From Affinundibacterium amnicola (GTDB taxonomy: Bacteria; Pseudomonadota; Gammaproteobacteria; Burkholderiales; Burkholderiaceae_D), in the NCBI RefSeq assembly GCF_014284275.1, contig NZ_JACOFU010000001.1:186001-250000 (forward strand): DNA of 64,000 nucleotides, given 5' to 3'. Position 1 is the stretch's first letter. The number at the start of each line of letters is the position of its first letter. The position numbers were made by a program, and so were the translations under genes. Shown piece after piece: positions 17,875 through 27,400 of the stretch. Below the pieces are notes generated by a model that did no database searches, was not told where the DNA came from, and was given only the letters and a program-made list of their open reading frames with translations.

Positions 17875-19083
17875 TTATTTTTTGTAGGCTTTTCTTGAGC
17901 CATCTTCAAAGACTTCATCATCGTTCATCAGAGCACCTTGTTCATTCCAGGTCTTCTGTCGATAAATCTTGCCAGCATTGTTGAAATGATTTTCAGCCGC
18001 GAGTTTGCCATTTTCAAAATAGCTTTGATGGACACCAATGGCGCGACGCCGATACGCTGATTCGATTACGTAACTGCCTGTATCGACAAGTTTGCCTTTG
18101 TCTGAAAAAGTTTTTGCGTCGAGAATATAATCTTTGCCTTCGTAGCGATACCGGTCTTGTGAACTGGTTTGCCCATTCAGATAAAACTGGGTTTCTTCTG
18201 TTAATACATTACGTCGTCGACCATCTTGGTCTAGCATGCTGAATTTTTGTTCTTTGATGAATGAGCCGTTTTCGTGAAACTCTGATTTGCGAATAAATGC
18301 GCGTGTTTTTTCAGCAAGGTTCAACACCACTTGAAAACGTTTGTTGCCGTTGTCGCCATAGCTTGTTTCGGTTAATTCATTGTTCTTCAATTCGCTGGTG
18401 CTACGAATCTTTCCGCTGTTGTAGTCAAACTGTGTGGATTCTTGTACCACGCCAGCCAAGAGTGTTTCGCTGGCGCGCTTTTGTCCACCATCGTGGAAAT
18501 AGTTGATCTTAGATGACTTGCCTTTAAATCCGCATAAGCTGGCATCGTCGACGTGTGGCGCCAAAATGGGTTTGTTCGCGCACCGCAAACTGTTGATGGC
18601 GCCATCCACAGTCCAACGTATGCTGGCAGATTCAGCTTCGCTATTGCCGATCAATTCAAGTCTTTTGAGTTTGCCTTCAGGCGTCCATTCACGTTGCAAG
18701 CCTTTACGTTTGCCGTGATCTTCGGTCTCTTCTTTGATGAGTTTGCCGTTGTTTGCATATTCACGTCGCAAACCGTGCCTTTGTCCGTTTTCTTCATCGG
18801 TGTACTCTAAGATCAAAACGCCATCGCGGTATTGACGCGCTAGCCCATAGATTTTGCCCGATTTGATTTCACGTTCCCGCAGCAGCTTTCCGGTATCCCT
18901 GTCTTTGCAACGTATGATGCCTGTTTTGCCAGCGGTGGTTGCTCCATTGTACATACTGACGGATTCGCCATTTAAGCTGCAGTCTTCGCTTGCAAAACTG
19001 GATTGGTTAAATAGCGCCGCAAAACATAGACCGCAGTTCATGACTAAGGTTTTGAGGGGAAACTGACGTAGTCGATTGGACAT
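17875..19083 (-). CDS. Exported protein with YwqK/MORN-type repeats
   Basis: A 402-residue exported protein. The ATG at 19083 is chosen because a signal peptide (ending SSFASED) then starts correctly; the frame is open further upstream only from a TTG. The mature part is a series of about 22-residue units of the MORN_2/YwqK kind, for example GLRREYANNGKLIKEE, GLQREWTPEGKLKR and VHQSYFENGKLAAENHF. Such repeats form beta-hairpin sheets of unknown binding function. YwqK relatives are often annotated as antitoxin-like, but there is no toxin partner here and an envelope location is indicated. Confidence 0.75.
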   Translation of the reverse strand: MSNRLRQFPLKTLVMNCGLCFAALFNQSSFASEDCSLNGESVSMYNGATTAGKTGIIRCKDRDTGKLLREREIKSGKIYGLARQYRDGVLILEYTDEENGQRHGLRREYANNGKLIKEETEDHGKRKGLQREWTPEGKLKRLELIGNSEAESASIRWTVDGAINSLRCANKPILAPHVDDASLCGFKGKSSKINYFHDGGQKRASETLLAGVVQESTQFDYNSGKIRSTSELKNNELTETSYGDNGNKRFQVVLNLAEKTRAFIRKSEFHENGSFIKEQKFSMLDQDGRRRNVLTEETQFYLNGQTSSQDRYRYEGKDYILDAKTFSDKGKLVDTGSYVIESAYRRRAIGVHQSYFENGKLAAENHFNNAGKIYRQKTWNEQGALMNDDEVFEDGSRKAYKK

Positions 19084-19132
19084 AGTATGGTTTAGTTTAT
19101 TCAGTGGGAGATGGCGAAGATTATATGACAGC

Positions 19133-19696
19133 TTATTCAAAACGCATTTGCAAAATTTCGGCTGTCGTACGCACCGTGCAGAATTCTCTATCTAAACTGG
19201 CGAGATGAATTTGATGAACATCTTCAGCCAGAAACAGTTTTCCATCTGCCGCACGTCGGTCAAAAGTGGCACAGGCATCGCTGACTAATAAATTATTGAA
19301 ACCTAAATTGGCCGCCATACGCGTGGTAGTTGAAACGCAATGATCAGTGCTGATGCCGACGATCACTAGAGTATTGATTTTTTGCTGATGTAGGTAGCTC
19401 TCTAAGCCTGTGCCAATAAAGGCACTATTGACTGACTTACTGAATTCTATTTCACCTGAAATCGGTTTTGCTTCGTTTTTGTAAGCCACACCGGGGCGAT
19501 CTGGGCGTAAGCTGGAATTGGCTTCCGTAGAGAAGTGACGCACATGAATGACAGGCATGTTTTCTTGTCGCCAGCGGGCTAGCAAAAGCGCTATATTGCT
19601 TTCCGCTTGTGGATTATTACGTTGTCCCCAACTTGGCTCATCAAAGGCTTGTTGTAGATCGATTAGCAATAGTGCAGTGCTTAGTTTGTTTAACAT
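19133..19696 (-). CDS. Isochorismatase-family cysteine hydrolase
   Basis: A 187-residue protein of the isochorismatase-like cysteine hydrolase family. The expected triad is visible: Asp13 (LLLIDLQQAFD), Lys87 (EFSKSVNSAF) and Cys120 (STDHCVSTTTR, with the usual cis-peptide region before it). Relatives hydrolyse amides such as nicotinamide or N-carbamoyl compounds, or isochorismate; the substrate is not identifiable. The start at 19696 is taken because MLNKLSTALLLIDLQ is the normal beginning. It lies 16 bases after the GlxA-like gene, in one operon with it and the DUF1272 gene. Confidence 0.82.
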   Translation of the reverse strand: MLNKLSTALLLIDLQQAFDEPSWGQRNNPQAESNIALLLARWRQENMPVIHVRHFSTEANSSLRPDRPGVAYKNEAKPISGEIEFSKSVNSAFIGTGLESYLHQQKINTLVIVGISTDHCVSTTTRMAANLGFNNLLVSDACATFDRRAADGKLFLAEDVHQIHLASLDREFCTVRTTAEILQMRFE

Positions 19697-19712
19697 AGAT
19701 GATGAATTGAAA

Positions 19713-20672
19713 TTATCGCTGTTGCTGATAAGCAGATGGCGATGTGTTGTAAACGCTTTGCCAACTGCGTCGAAATTGACGTGCCGAGCCAAAACCAGCC
19801 GCATCTGCAATATGTTCTATCGACAAATTAGATTGATTTAACAACTGATTCGCCAAACTCAGTCGTAAGCTCGTCAGATAGTCATGGACTGATGTCTGGG
19901 CATGTAATTTGAACAGACGCGTCAGGTGGCGGCTGCTGGTACACGCGTGTGCGGCTAGTTCATCCAGATTCCACGGGTGCGCCGGATCTTGGCTGATGAG
20001 GTCTTGAATTTTATGTACTGTAGGATGCAGATGATTTCGATGTTGCAGCCAGGCAGACAGTTGTGGGTCATTACCACTGCGTCGGAAATACACCACCATC
20101 GCTCTGGCAACTGCCATCGCAGTCTTTGGCGAACAAATGTGTGAGATTAGATGCAAACTCAGATCGATCCCGGCTGTAACGCCAGCACTGGTTAAGATAT
20201 TGCCGTCCTCGACAAAAATGCGGTTGTCTTCAACTTGTATACTCGCGTCAACTTCCGCTAGTTCGGCGCAGTGACTGTGGTGCGTCGTGGCGCGCCTATT
20301 TTTTAGTAAACCTGCATGTGCTGCGATCAAAGCGCCAGCACACACGCAAGCAATCCGATGACTGCTATTCACGGATTGTCTTAACCAATTGATGGTTTCA
20401 AGCGCGGTTGGTGTGCGATGATCGAAACTATCACCGCGTACGCCAGGAATGACAATCAGCGCGTGCTCTTCAATTTCTGTTGGTAATGGCGACAAATGAT
20501 GGAGTGATAAACCGATCGAAGTATCGATGCTTGATCTTGCGCTGATATAGCGTAATTCAAATGGGATTTCACCCCAATGACGATTCGCGAACAAAAAAGC
20601 ATCTGCAGGGCCCGCCAAATCAATCAGCAAGGTATCGGGAAGGACTAAGAAATAGACGATTTGTTTAGTCAT
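19713..20672 (-). CDS. GlxA-type regulator (DJ-1/PfpI domain plus AraC DNA-binding domain)
   Basis: A 319-residue regulator. The N-terminal DJ-1/PfpI-like domain (about 5-170) has HALIVIPGVRGD and the Cys-containing elbow IACVCAGALIAAHAGLL. The C-terminal AraC/XylS DNA-binding domain (about 220-319) has DELAAHACTSSRHLTRLFK and IEHIADAAGFGSARQFRRSW. The start at 20672 overlaps the end of the DUF1272 gene by 8 bases. GlxA-like proteins sense small nitrogen-containing metabolites in several systems, so the hydrolase downstream may act on or make its effector. That link is inference. Confidence 0.88.
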   Translation of the reverse strand: MTKQIVYFLVLPDTLLIDLAGPADAFLFANRHWGEIPFELRYISARSSIDTSIGLSLHHLSPLPTEIEEHALIVIPGVRGDSFDHRTPTALETINWLRQSVNSSHRIACVCAGALIAAHAGLLKNRRATTHHSHCAELAEVDASIQVEDNRIFVEDGNILTSAGVTAGIDLSLHLISHICSPKTAMAVARAMVVYFRRSGNDPQLSAWLQHRNHLHPTVHKIQDLISQDPAHPWNLDELAAHACTSSRHLTRLFKLHAQTSVHDYLTSLRLSLANQLLNQSNLSIEHIADAAGFGSARQFRRSWQSVYNTSPSAYQQQR

Positions 20673-21021
20673 CACTTGAATTTTCAAGATGTTGATTGTT
20701 GATTGAAGCTGGCTGCTGCATGGTTTGGAGCTGCTCACGGAACGCATTTAGTTCTTGCGTATGCTTGCTGATATCAACAGGTCTAAATAAACGCCTTGTG
20801 CTGGCAGGATAGTGAATCAAGTCATTATTGTTCTTGCCAAAATTAGTTGGTCGAATCGGTCTGGGAACGAAATTGCCGTGACAGTTTGGACAAACCCCAG
20901 ATAATTTTGAGATGACACAATCAAGACAGAATGTGCATTCAAATGAACAGATCATGGCGTCATGCGCATCGGGTGGTAAGTCTTTATCGCAATGTTCACA
21001 GCTTGCTCGTAGTTCTAGCAT
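20665..21021 (-). CDS. DUF1272 zinc-ribbon-like protein
   Basis: A 118-residue protein whose first 60 residues match DUF1272: MLELRASCEHCDKDLPPDAHDAMICSFECTFCLDC style, with Cys pairs at CEHC, CSFECTFCLDC and CPNC that should bind zinc. The C-terminal half is polar and unlike the family. It has a good ribosome site (AGAGGGAA) and is the first gene of the operon with the GlxA-like regulator and the cysteine hydrolase. DUF1272 is often found beside GlxA-like regulators, but its role is unknown. Confidence 0.82.
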   Translation of the reverse strand: MLELRASCEHCDKDLPPDAHDAMICSFECTFCLDCVISKLSGVCPNCHGNFVPRPIRPTNFGKNNNDLIHYPASTRRLFRPVDISKHTQELNAFREQLQTMQQPASINNQHLENSSDD

Positions 21022-21072
21022 ATTTCCCTCTGATCGTAGATAAAAGATGGCTATGAATTTAAATTACTTAGT

Positions 21073-21246
21073 ATGCTTAGCTTAACACTTCATCGTCATT
21101 ATGAAAGCACAGATGATGACCAAATGCGGTCATTTCAGGACATCACTTATGCTACACGGGAGATTGGGAGTTTTATCTTCGTTAACGATTCGCCGAATGC
21201 ACTTTATAATCCAGTCAGAACATTTGAAATTGATCAATACGCATAA
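21073..21246 (+). CDS. Possible small hypothetical protein (57 residues)
   Basis: An open frame of 57 residues fills most of the gap between the DUF1272 gene and tatD. It begins MLSLTLHRHYESTDDD and ends RTFEIDQYA, with a plausible protein-like composition. No Shine-Dalgarno sequence precedes the ATG and I recognise no family, so it may be fortuitous. It ends 23 bases before tatD and would be co-directional with it. Confidence 0.25.
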   Translation: MLSLTLHRHYESTDDDQMRSFQDITYATREIGSFIFVNDSPNALYNPVRTFEIDQYA

Positions 21247-21269
21247 CAGACAAAGATAGGTGAACTCAT

Positions 21270-22088
21270 ATGTGGATAGACAGCCATTGCCATCTCGATG
21301 CGAGTGAATTTGCTGGGAAATCACTCGTCTTAGCTGAAGAGGCGGCGCGTATGGGTGTATCTGCGATTGTGATTCCTGCGGTGCATCGCTCTAATTTTTC
21401 AGTGGTAGCGGAGCTCGCCGGGCAAAGAGAAGATTGCTTCTTTGCTTTGGGCATACATCCTATGTATGTGGCGACTTCGAAAGAAGAAGATTTGCAATTT
21501 TTACGCGCTGAGATCGCGCGTTTGTTGGCCAATCCTGTGTTGGGGCAGGCTTTGGTTGCGGTGGGGGAAATCGGCCTTGACTACTTTGTTCCTGCGTTGT
21601 GTGAGTCACCGCTGCGAGAGAAGCAGGAGTTTTTTTATAGCGAACAATTAAAAATCGCACGAGATTTCGATTTGCCTGTGCTCCTACATGTGCGAAAATC
21701 GCAAGATAAAATACTAAAATATTTGAGACGCATTCCCGTTTGTGGTGGTATCGCGCATGCTTTCAATGGCAGTGTGCAACAGGCGCAACATTTTATCGAC
21801 TTGGGTTTTAGATTAGGATTTGGTGGTGCAATGACATTTACCCGCGCTTTACAAATACGTCGTCTTGCCAGTGACTTGCCGCTAAGTAGCATTGTGCTGG
21901 AAACAGATGCCCCAGATATCGCACCACGGTGGTGTCATCCAGGAATCAACACGCCGGGGGAGCTGCCACAAATTGGTCATGAGCTTGCTAGTCTGCGGGG
22001 ACTAAGTCATCTCGAAACCGCACAGCAAACGACCGCCAATGTACTCGCCGCCTTACCGCGCATGCAGGCGCGCTTTGTTTTGAGATAA
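21270..22088 (+). CDS. tatD: TatD-family metal-dependent hydrolase/DNase
   Basis: A 272-residue TIM-barrel metallohydrolase of the TatD family, linked to DNA 3-prime-end processing and repair. Metal-site motifs are present: DSHCHLD (His6, His8), the GEIGLDYF block with its Glu, LLHVRKS, HAFNGS, and the late LETDAPDIAP Asp. A clear AGGTGA ribosome site precedes the ATG. The paralogue YcfH is equally possible as a name. It ends 5 bases before comEC, so the two are translated from one transcript. Confidence 0.88.
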   Translation: MWIDSHCHLDASEFAGKSLVLAEEAARMGVSAIVIPAVHRSNFSVVAELAGQREDCFFALGIHPMYVATSKEEDLQFLRAEIARLLANPVLGQALVAVGEIGLDYFVPALCESPLREKQEFFYSEQLKIARDFDLPVLLHVRKSQDKILKYLRRIPVCGGIAHAFNGSVQQAQHFIDLGFRLGFGGAMTFTRALQIRRLASDLPLSSIVLETDAPDIAPRWCHPGINTPGELPQIGHELASLRGLSHLETAQQTTANVLAALPRMQARFVLR

Positions 22089-22093
22089 GCTTA

Positions 22094-24601
22094 GTGCGCA
22101 GCGCGATTCTGGGTTTTGTTCTTGGTGTCGCGCTGTTACAGCAACAAGCTGTACTGTTCCCATTTCTTTATGTTGGTTTCGCCTTTGTCGTTTTATGTGC
22201 ATTGTCGATTCTCTTATTTTGCTTTCGTTCTAAACCATTCTTCAGACTGTCTTTCCCCCTATTGTTGTCAACGCGCTTAGTTTTAGCCTCAGTTTTAGCC
22301 TTGGGGCTTGGCTTCTGTTGGGCGAGTATGCTCGCGCTTTACCAGTTGCGAAATGAACTACCCGTCGAGTGGGAGGGGCGAGATGTGGTGGTGCAAGGCG
22401 TAATAGATCAATTGCCGGGGCGAACGGAAAATGGCATACGATTTAATTTTGCGGTGGAGCGTTACTTACTTCCAGGCTCGATACAGTCAGCTGCTCTCGC
22501 GAATCAAACGAGTACAGAATTTGCTAAGGACAAATTCCCTAAGCGACTTGCATTGGGATGGTTTGACGATGCTGATGGCGTGATCGATACTCCCTCGTTA
22601 AAACCTGGGCAACGCTGGCAGTTGGTTGTTCGCTTAAAACGACCACATGGCAATGCCAATCCCTATGGCTTTGATTACGAAGCTTGGTTGTTCGAGCAAG
22701 GGTTAAGAGCAACTGGCAGCGTACGGCTGAACGCCCGTGCCAGTGCTGACAAGGCCAATACAAACTTATTGTTAGACGAGTTTGTATTGAGTTTGCCGAA
22801 TCTGATCGAGCGAGCTCGTTTTCGCCTGCGTGAACACATGATGCGTCATCTTGATCATGCGCCTTATGCTGGCGTATTGAGTGCTTTGGTGATCGGTGAC
22901 CAACGCGATATTTCACCCGCTGACTGGGCGATGTTTAATCGTACAGGGGTAGGTCATTTGATGTCGATTTCTGGTTTGCACATTACGATGATTGCAGGTT
23001 TATTTGCCAGCCTGATGCATTTTTTGTGGCGACGCTCGTTCTTCACTCGCGCGCAATTACCACTGTTGATTCCTGCGCCTAAAGTCGCTGTATTGTCGGG
23101 ATGGATTGCTGCAATGATTTATGTTGCCTTAGCAGGATTTGGCGTTCCTGCTCAGCGAACTTTGTGGATGCTATCGGTATTGGCGCTGGCGATCTGGAGT
23201 GGCAGAACTGCTAGTAGTTCTCACGTTTTATGTCTAGCTTTGGGTGTGGTGATTATGATCGATCCTTGGGCGGTGTTGTGGCCGGGATTTTGGTTATCGT
23301 TTGGCGCTGTCAGCGTATTGTTATATGCAAGTGCGGGTAGGATTGATGTGTTGCCGGCAGTATCGCCTGATAAAGATTTTTTGCGTAAATTGCGGCCGCA
23401 AATTCAATTGGCTGCGCGCGCTCAGTATGCGATTACGCTTGGTTTAGTCCCTTTGACTTTACTGTTGTTTTCACAAATTTCTTTGGTAAGCCCGATTGCG
23501 AATGCACTTGCAATACCCATTGTCAGTTTTGTGGTGACGCCGCTTGCCTTATTAGGTAGCGTGTTACCCGCACCATTGGCAGCTTGGTGTTTGAGTTTTG
23601 CCCATTGGTGCATGGAATTTTTAGTGCAAATTTTAGATTTTTTAAATAGAAGCCCTCTAGCAGTTTGGCAAATTCCCAAACCTAGTTGGTGGATGTTTGG
23701 CACAGCGACAATTGGCTTACTTTACTTACTCGCTCCGCGTGGAATGCCTATGCGCTGGCTGGGCGGTATTTGTTGTTTACCTCTATTACTTCAACCAGTA
23801 CAAAGACCAGAAAAAGGCCAAATGCAAGTGACTGCCTTTGACGTTGGACAAGGTTCTGCCGTATTGATAGAAACCGCGCATCATCGCTTGCTCTACGATA
23901 CGGGTCCAGGTACATCCGCAGATAGTAATAGCGGCACCCGAGTGCTACTGCCGTATTTGCAAGCGCGCGGTATTGCCCATCTTGATCAACTGATGGTATC
24001 GCATAGTGATAATGATCATTCGGGTGGCGCTATCAGTGTTTTGAGGAATGTCAAAGTTGATCAAGTCGTATCGTCTTTGCCTGTGGATCATCCTATTGTG
24101 GCGATCGCAGAGAAATCATCGCGTTGCATTGCCGGACAAGCCTGGGAATGGGATGGCGTTCAATTTGAAATTTTGCATCCAGTGCCAGTGATTTACACCA
24201 GTGATAAATGGAAGCCTAATGCGCTTAGTTGTACTTTAAAGGTATCAACCAAGACGCACGCGATATTATTGACGGGAGATATCGAAGCGGTACAAGAAGA
24301 TCAATTGGTCAATCGCATTCCTGAGAAACTCGCCGCTGATGTATTGTTGGCACCGCATCACGGGAGTGGTACTTCGTCAACTGCTGCTTTTTTACAGGCG
24401 GTGAAACCAAGCTTGGCCTTGTTTCAAGTTGGTTATCTAAATCGCTATCATCATCCGAAAGAAGCTGCATTGCAGCGTTATCTTGATTTTGGAATAAAAC
24501 CTCTAAGGACGGACACAAGCGGTGCAATCACATTACAATTTGGCAGCGCCATTAGTGTGAGTGAATATCGCAAAGAGCATGCTCGCTATTGGTATCAATA
24601 G
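22094..24601 (+). CDS. comEC: ComEC/Rec2 DNA-uptake channel
   Basis: An 835-residue inner-membrane protein that takes single-stranded DNA into the cytoplasm during natural transformation. It has N-terminal membrane helices, then a soluble OB-like DUF4131 domain (about 90-230, with GNANPYGFDYEAWLF). The Competence membrane domain follows (about 250-560, starting ALVIGDQRDI and GVGHLMSISGLHITMI), then a C-terminal metallo-beta-lactamase domain with VSHSDNDHSGG and LLAPHHGSGTSS. The start is GTG, 5 bases after tatD. All domains are intact, so the gene should be functional. No other competence genes are in the window, but a prepilin-like gene lies at 9773. Confidence 0.92.
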   Translation: MRSAILGFVLGVALLQQQAVLFPFLYVGFAFVVLCALSILLFCFRSKPFFRLSFPLLLSTRLVLASVLALGLGFCWASMLALYQLRNELPVEWEGRDVVVQGVIDQLPGRTENGIRFNFAVERYLLPGSIQSAALANQTSTEFAKDKFPKRLALGWFDDADGVIDTPSLKPGQRWQLVVRLKRPHGNANPYGFDYEAWLFEQGLRATGSVRLNARASADKANTNLLLDEFVLSLPNLIERARFRLREHMMRHLDHAPYAGVLSALVIGDQRDISPADWAMFNRTGVGHLMSISGLHITMIAGLFASLMHFLWRRSFFTRAQLPLLIPAPKVAVLSGWIAAMIYVALAGFGVPAQRTLWMLSVLALAIWSGRTASSSHVLCLALGVVIMIDPWAVLWPGFWLSFGAVSVLLYASAGRIDVLPAVSPDKDFLRKLRPQIQLAARAQYAITLGLVPLTLLLFSQISLVSPIANALAIPIVSFVVTPLALLGSVLPAPLAAWCLSFAHWCMEFLVQILDFLNRSPLAVWQIPKPSWWMFGTATIGLLYLLAPRGMPMRWLGGICCLPLLLQPVQRPEKGQMQVTAFDVGQGSAVLIETAHHRLLYDTGPGTSADSNSGTRVLLPYLQARGIAHLDQLMVSHSDNDHSGGAISVLRNVKVDQVVSSLPVDHPIVAIAEKSSRCIAGQAWEWDGVQFEILHPVPVIYTSDKWKPNALSCTLKVSTKTHAILLTGDIEAVQEDQLVNRIPEKLAADVLLAPHHGSGTSSTAAFLQAVKPSLALFQVGYLNRYHHPKEAALQRYLDFGIKPLRTDTSGAITLQFGSAISVSEYRKEHARYWYQ

Positions 24602-24708
24602 GTATCAATAATTTTGACTTTGCTTTCCGGACATGTCTAGGTTCAGGCTTAGGCAAGTTGCAAGCTCGTAGCTTCAAAATTAAAATCAGATCATTCTTCA
24701 AGAAAAAA

Positions 24709-25512
24709 ATGTCCAAACCCATCGTTCACTTTTGTCACGGTAATAGCTTTCCAGCAGGGAGCTATCGTCAAATGTTTAATGAATTAGCACCGCATTACGA
24801 GATTCAATATTTAGACATGCACGGACACAATCCAGCCTATCCAGTGACGACGAATTGGCCTTTTTTAGTGCAAGAATTAATCGATACTTTAGCGGCGCGT
24901 TATCAAGAGCCCGTGGTTTTATTAGGCCATTCTTTGGGTGGGATCTTATCTCTGATGGCTAGCAGTCAACGTCCTGATTTAGTGCGTTGTGTGGTGATGA
25001 TTGATTCTCCGGTGGTGACGGGATGGCGTTCAGCTTTTTTGCGAACTTTCCGTGTGCTTGGATTGCTGGAAAAATACTCACCTGCGCAATTCTCGCTGAA
25101 ACGTCGCATGATATGGCGAGATAAACAAGAAGCGTTTGAGCATTTTTCGTCGAAAGAAAAATTCGCGATCTGGCCGCCAGAAGTATTGCAAGATTACATC
25201 GACGCTGGCATGCAAGATCATCCAGAAGGCATTTGCCTAAAATTCACACGTGAAATTGAAAGTCAGATCTATATGACTTTACCTGGTAACCTTGGTTCGG
25301 TTGCCAGAAAAAGTACTCAGGTGCCTATTGGTTTTGTTGGTGGTACGGAATCGATTGAATGTCGGCAGGGTGGTTTGACGACCACGCGTCAGTTGTGTGG
25401 GGAGAATTTCGTGCAATTGCCAGCAGGGCATTTATTACCGATGGAAATGCCAGAACGAACTGCCGAAGCTTGCCATGCGATGATACAAACGTTGTTGAAA
25501 AAAGCGCGCTAA
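24709..25512 (+). CDS. Alpha/beta hydrolase
   Basis: A 267-residue alpha/beta-fold hydrolase. The oxyanion-hole motif HGNSFPAGSY lies near the N terminus. The nucleophile elbow is GHSLGG (near residue 85), and the catalytic His is in PAGHLLPMEMPE close to the C terminus. The start at 24709 is chosen because MSKPIVHFCHGN begins the fold and an AAGAAAA run precedes it. The substrate is unknown; esterases and acyl hydrolases of this type have broad specificity. Confidence 0.82.
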   Translation: MSKPIVHFCHGNSFPAGSYRQMFNELAPHYEIQYLDMHGHNPAYPVTTNWPFLVQELIDTLAARYQEPVVLLGHSLGGILSLMASSQRPDLVRCVVMIDSPVVTGWRSAFLRTFRVLGLLEKYSPAQFSLKRRMIWRDKQEAFEHFSSKEKFAIWPPEVLQDYIDAGMQDHPEGICLKFTREIESQIYMTLPGNLGSVARKSTQVPIGFVGGTESIECRQGGLTTTRQLCGENFVQLPAGHLLPMEMPERTAEACHAMIQTLLKKAR

Positions 25513-25622
25513 ATCAGGTCAACACGCCCTAGATCAATATGCCCTAAGTCATCAAGGCAATGCTTCTAAGTAAGTATTCATCGAGTAAAATACAGTTCTC
25601 ACTTGGCTACTTTGAGTTAACT

Positions 25623-26606
25623 ATGCGCGCATCAATCTATTCATCCTTGGTTTTAACATCCTCTTTCGTGCTTATGCCGCTTCTGTTAAGTGGCAACAGT
25701 GTGGCGCAGGATAAGCTCACCAAAGAATTAGGTGGTTCATGGTTACCATCTTCCTCCGAGTATCAGCAAGTACAAGCCCAAGGCCGCACACAAGTAATCT
25801 TGGACATCGATAACGATAGTTTGCTCATGAATAAAGATGATGGTTTCTATACCAGCGGCAATCATCTGATCATCCGTAAAACACTACGTTTGCCGACGCA
25901 ATCGATTAGTTATGGTTGGCATTTCGGACAAGATTTATATACTGCGTCTGATATTAAATTGAAGCCAGAACAGATCAGTCCGGTTGATCATCCCTATGCG
26001 GGCTGGATTTATAGTGGCGTCTATCGTGAGGTGCAATATAGTGATGGTAGTGGTCTGCGCTTAGGTTTGGATTTAGGATGTCTTGGCCCATGCGCTGGTG
26101 GCGAATGGACGCAAACAAATTTACACCAAGCCTTAAATCAACCTCTGCCACAAGCTTGGAGCACGCAGTTGCAGCAAGAGTGGGGACTAGTGTTAAATGC
26201 TGAATTCGCGCCAGCGCCTTGGAAATTCACGCAAAACATGGATCTCGGCAGTCGGTTTAAAGTTAGAGCAGGAAATATTTTCACTGATGCGAGAACAGAA
26301 CTGTTGTGGCGCTATGGTAGTTTGAATGCGCGACGAGAAGATCAGGCTAGTTTTGTGTTTGCTCGTGCTGAACTCAGAGCGAATGCCTATAACGCTACTT
26401 TGCAAGGCGGGTATTTTAATCAGCAAACACTTGCAATGCATCCAAGGCGCGTCATTCCAGAAGTGGAACTTGGTTATCAGTATCGCGGCGATGTCTGGGG
26501 ATTTTATGCATCGATCATACGCCGTGGTAGTGAAATTAAACAACTGTCAAACGCAAAAGCAGCGCAAAATTTTGCAAAAATTCAGCTCATTTATGCGCTG
26601 CAATGA
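25623..26606 (+). CDS. LpxR-like outer-membrane lipid A deacylase (DUF2219)
   Basis: A 327-residue exported protein with a signal peptide ending NSVAQ (starting from the ATG at 25623). It matches the LpxR/DUF2219 family, outer-membrane beta-barrels that remove the 3-prime acyloxyacyl group of lipid A. Visible family features are the early IDNDSLL stretch, DDGFYTSGNHL, DHPYAGWIYSG and GCLGPCAGGEWTQTNLHQ, which carries the likely catalytic His. Activity in this organism is inferred. It stands alone, convergent with the sigma-factor gene at 26658. Confidence 0.75.
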   Translation: MRASIYSSLVLTSSFVLMPLLLSGNSVAQDKLTKELGGSWLPSSSEYQQVQAQGRTQVILDIDNDSLLMNKDDGFYTSGNHLIIRKTLRLPTQSISYGWHFGQDLYTASDIKLKPEQISPVDHPYAGWIYSGVYREVQYSDGSGLRLGLDLGCLGPCAGGEWTQTNLHQALNQPLPQAWSTQLQQEWGLVLNAEFAPAPWKFTQNMDLGSRFKVRAGNIFTDARTELLWRYGSLNARREDQASFVFARAELRANAYNATLQGGYFNQQTLAMHPRRVIPEVELGYQYRGDVWGFYASIIRRGSEIKQLSNAKAAQNFAKIQLIYALQ

Positions 26607-26657
26607 GCTTAAGTCGTGGCTGAATTGACTGACTTAGCAAATTTGGCTGTGCTGCTG

Positions 26658-27257
26658 TCACGACAAGGAATGACACTCTACTACTGGGCTATAATTTTTT
26701 AGTCCTGGCGCTTTTCTTAAAGCATGACGTGCCCGATGCAGTGTCACCATCATGTGATTTTTACTCATGCCAAGCTCTTCACAAATTTCTGTACTATCAA
26801 CTTCCAGACAATCCGCGAGCGTGAACGCACGCGCATTTTTGCTTGGTAAGGATCCCAGTGCCTGTTCTAGTTGAGTAAAGAAATTCTTTTGTTCTAACGC
26901 TGTCATTGGATCAAATTCTTCGCACAAACTACTTCGATGAATGCCATAACGATCATCAACTCGATGGTGTGATACTTCGATACTACAAGTTGTGTCAAAA
27001 CTAAATTCTGCTTGTCGATTCTGTGCGTGTTTTGTGCGTCGAAAACTGTCAATGATTTTGAATTTCAGGATACCGATGACGTAAGTCGCCAACGAAGATT
27101 TTCCGGCGAAACGTTCGGGTGCTTCTAGCACGGCAAGTAAAGATTCTTGTACGACATCTTCGGCAATCGCGTCGTCATAAATGCGTTGTTTTGTGAAGCG
27201 CAAGAGTTGCGGCCGTAAAGCGCTTAGTTGATCGTATAAATGTAGGCTGATGGCCAT
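26658..27257 (-). CDS. ECF-type RNA polymerase sigma factor
   Basis: A 199-residue sigma factor with only regions 2 and 4. Region 2 has AEDVVQESLLAVLEAPERFAG (core binding and -10 recognition) and ILKFKIIDSFRR. Region 4 has the HTH ICEELGMSKNHMMVTLHRARHALRK. The start at 27257 gives MAISLHLYDQL; the longer frame begins only at a TTG. Close relatives in betaproteobacteria are often followed by a short zf-HC2 anti-sigma factor, and none is found here. It is last in a likely operon after the DUF3034 and haemoglobin genes. Confidence 0.85.
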   Translation of the reverse strand: MAISLHLYDQLSALRPQLLRFTKQRIYDDAIAEDVVQESLLAVLEAPERFAGKSSLATYVIGILKFKIIDSFRRTKHAQNRQAEFSFDTTCSIEVSHHRVDDRYGIHRSSLCEEFDPMTALEQKNFFTQLEQALGSLPSKNARAFTLADCLEVDSTEICEELGMSKNHMMVTLHRARHALRKAPGLKNYSPVVECHSLS

Positions 27258-27400
27258 AATAGCATTTCGTTTTGAATGTCTCTGTAGGCATTGACTTGTT
27301 ATTTTCGTCAAATAAGATGTGCGATTGAATTCACGACGATACTGGCGAGGTAATTTTCTAATATCGCTCAGATATCGTCGTTAAATCCATTTGCAGATGC

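Noticed and set aside
17875-19083. YwqK-type repeats as evidence for a toxin-antitoxin pair
   Set aside because: The protein is exported and no toxin-like gene is adjacent.
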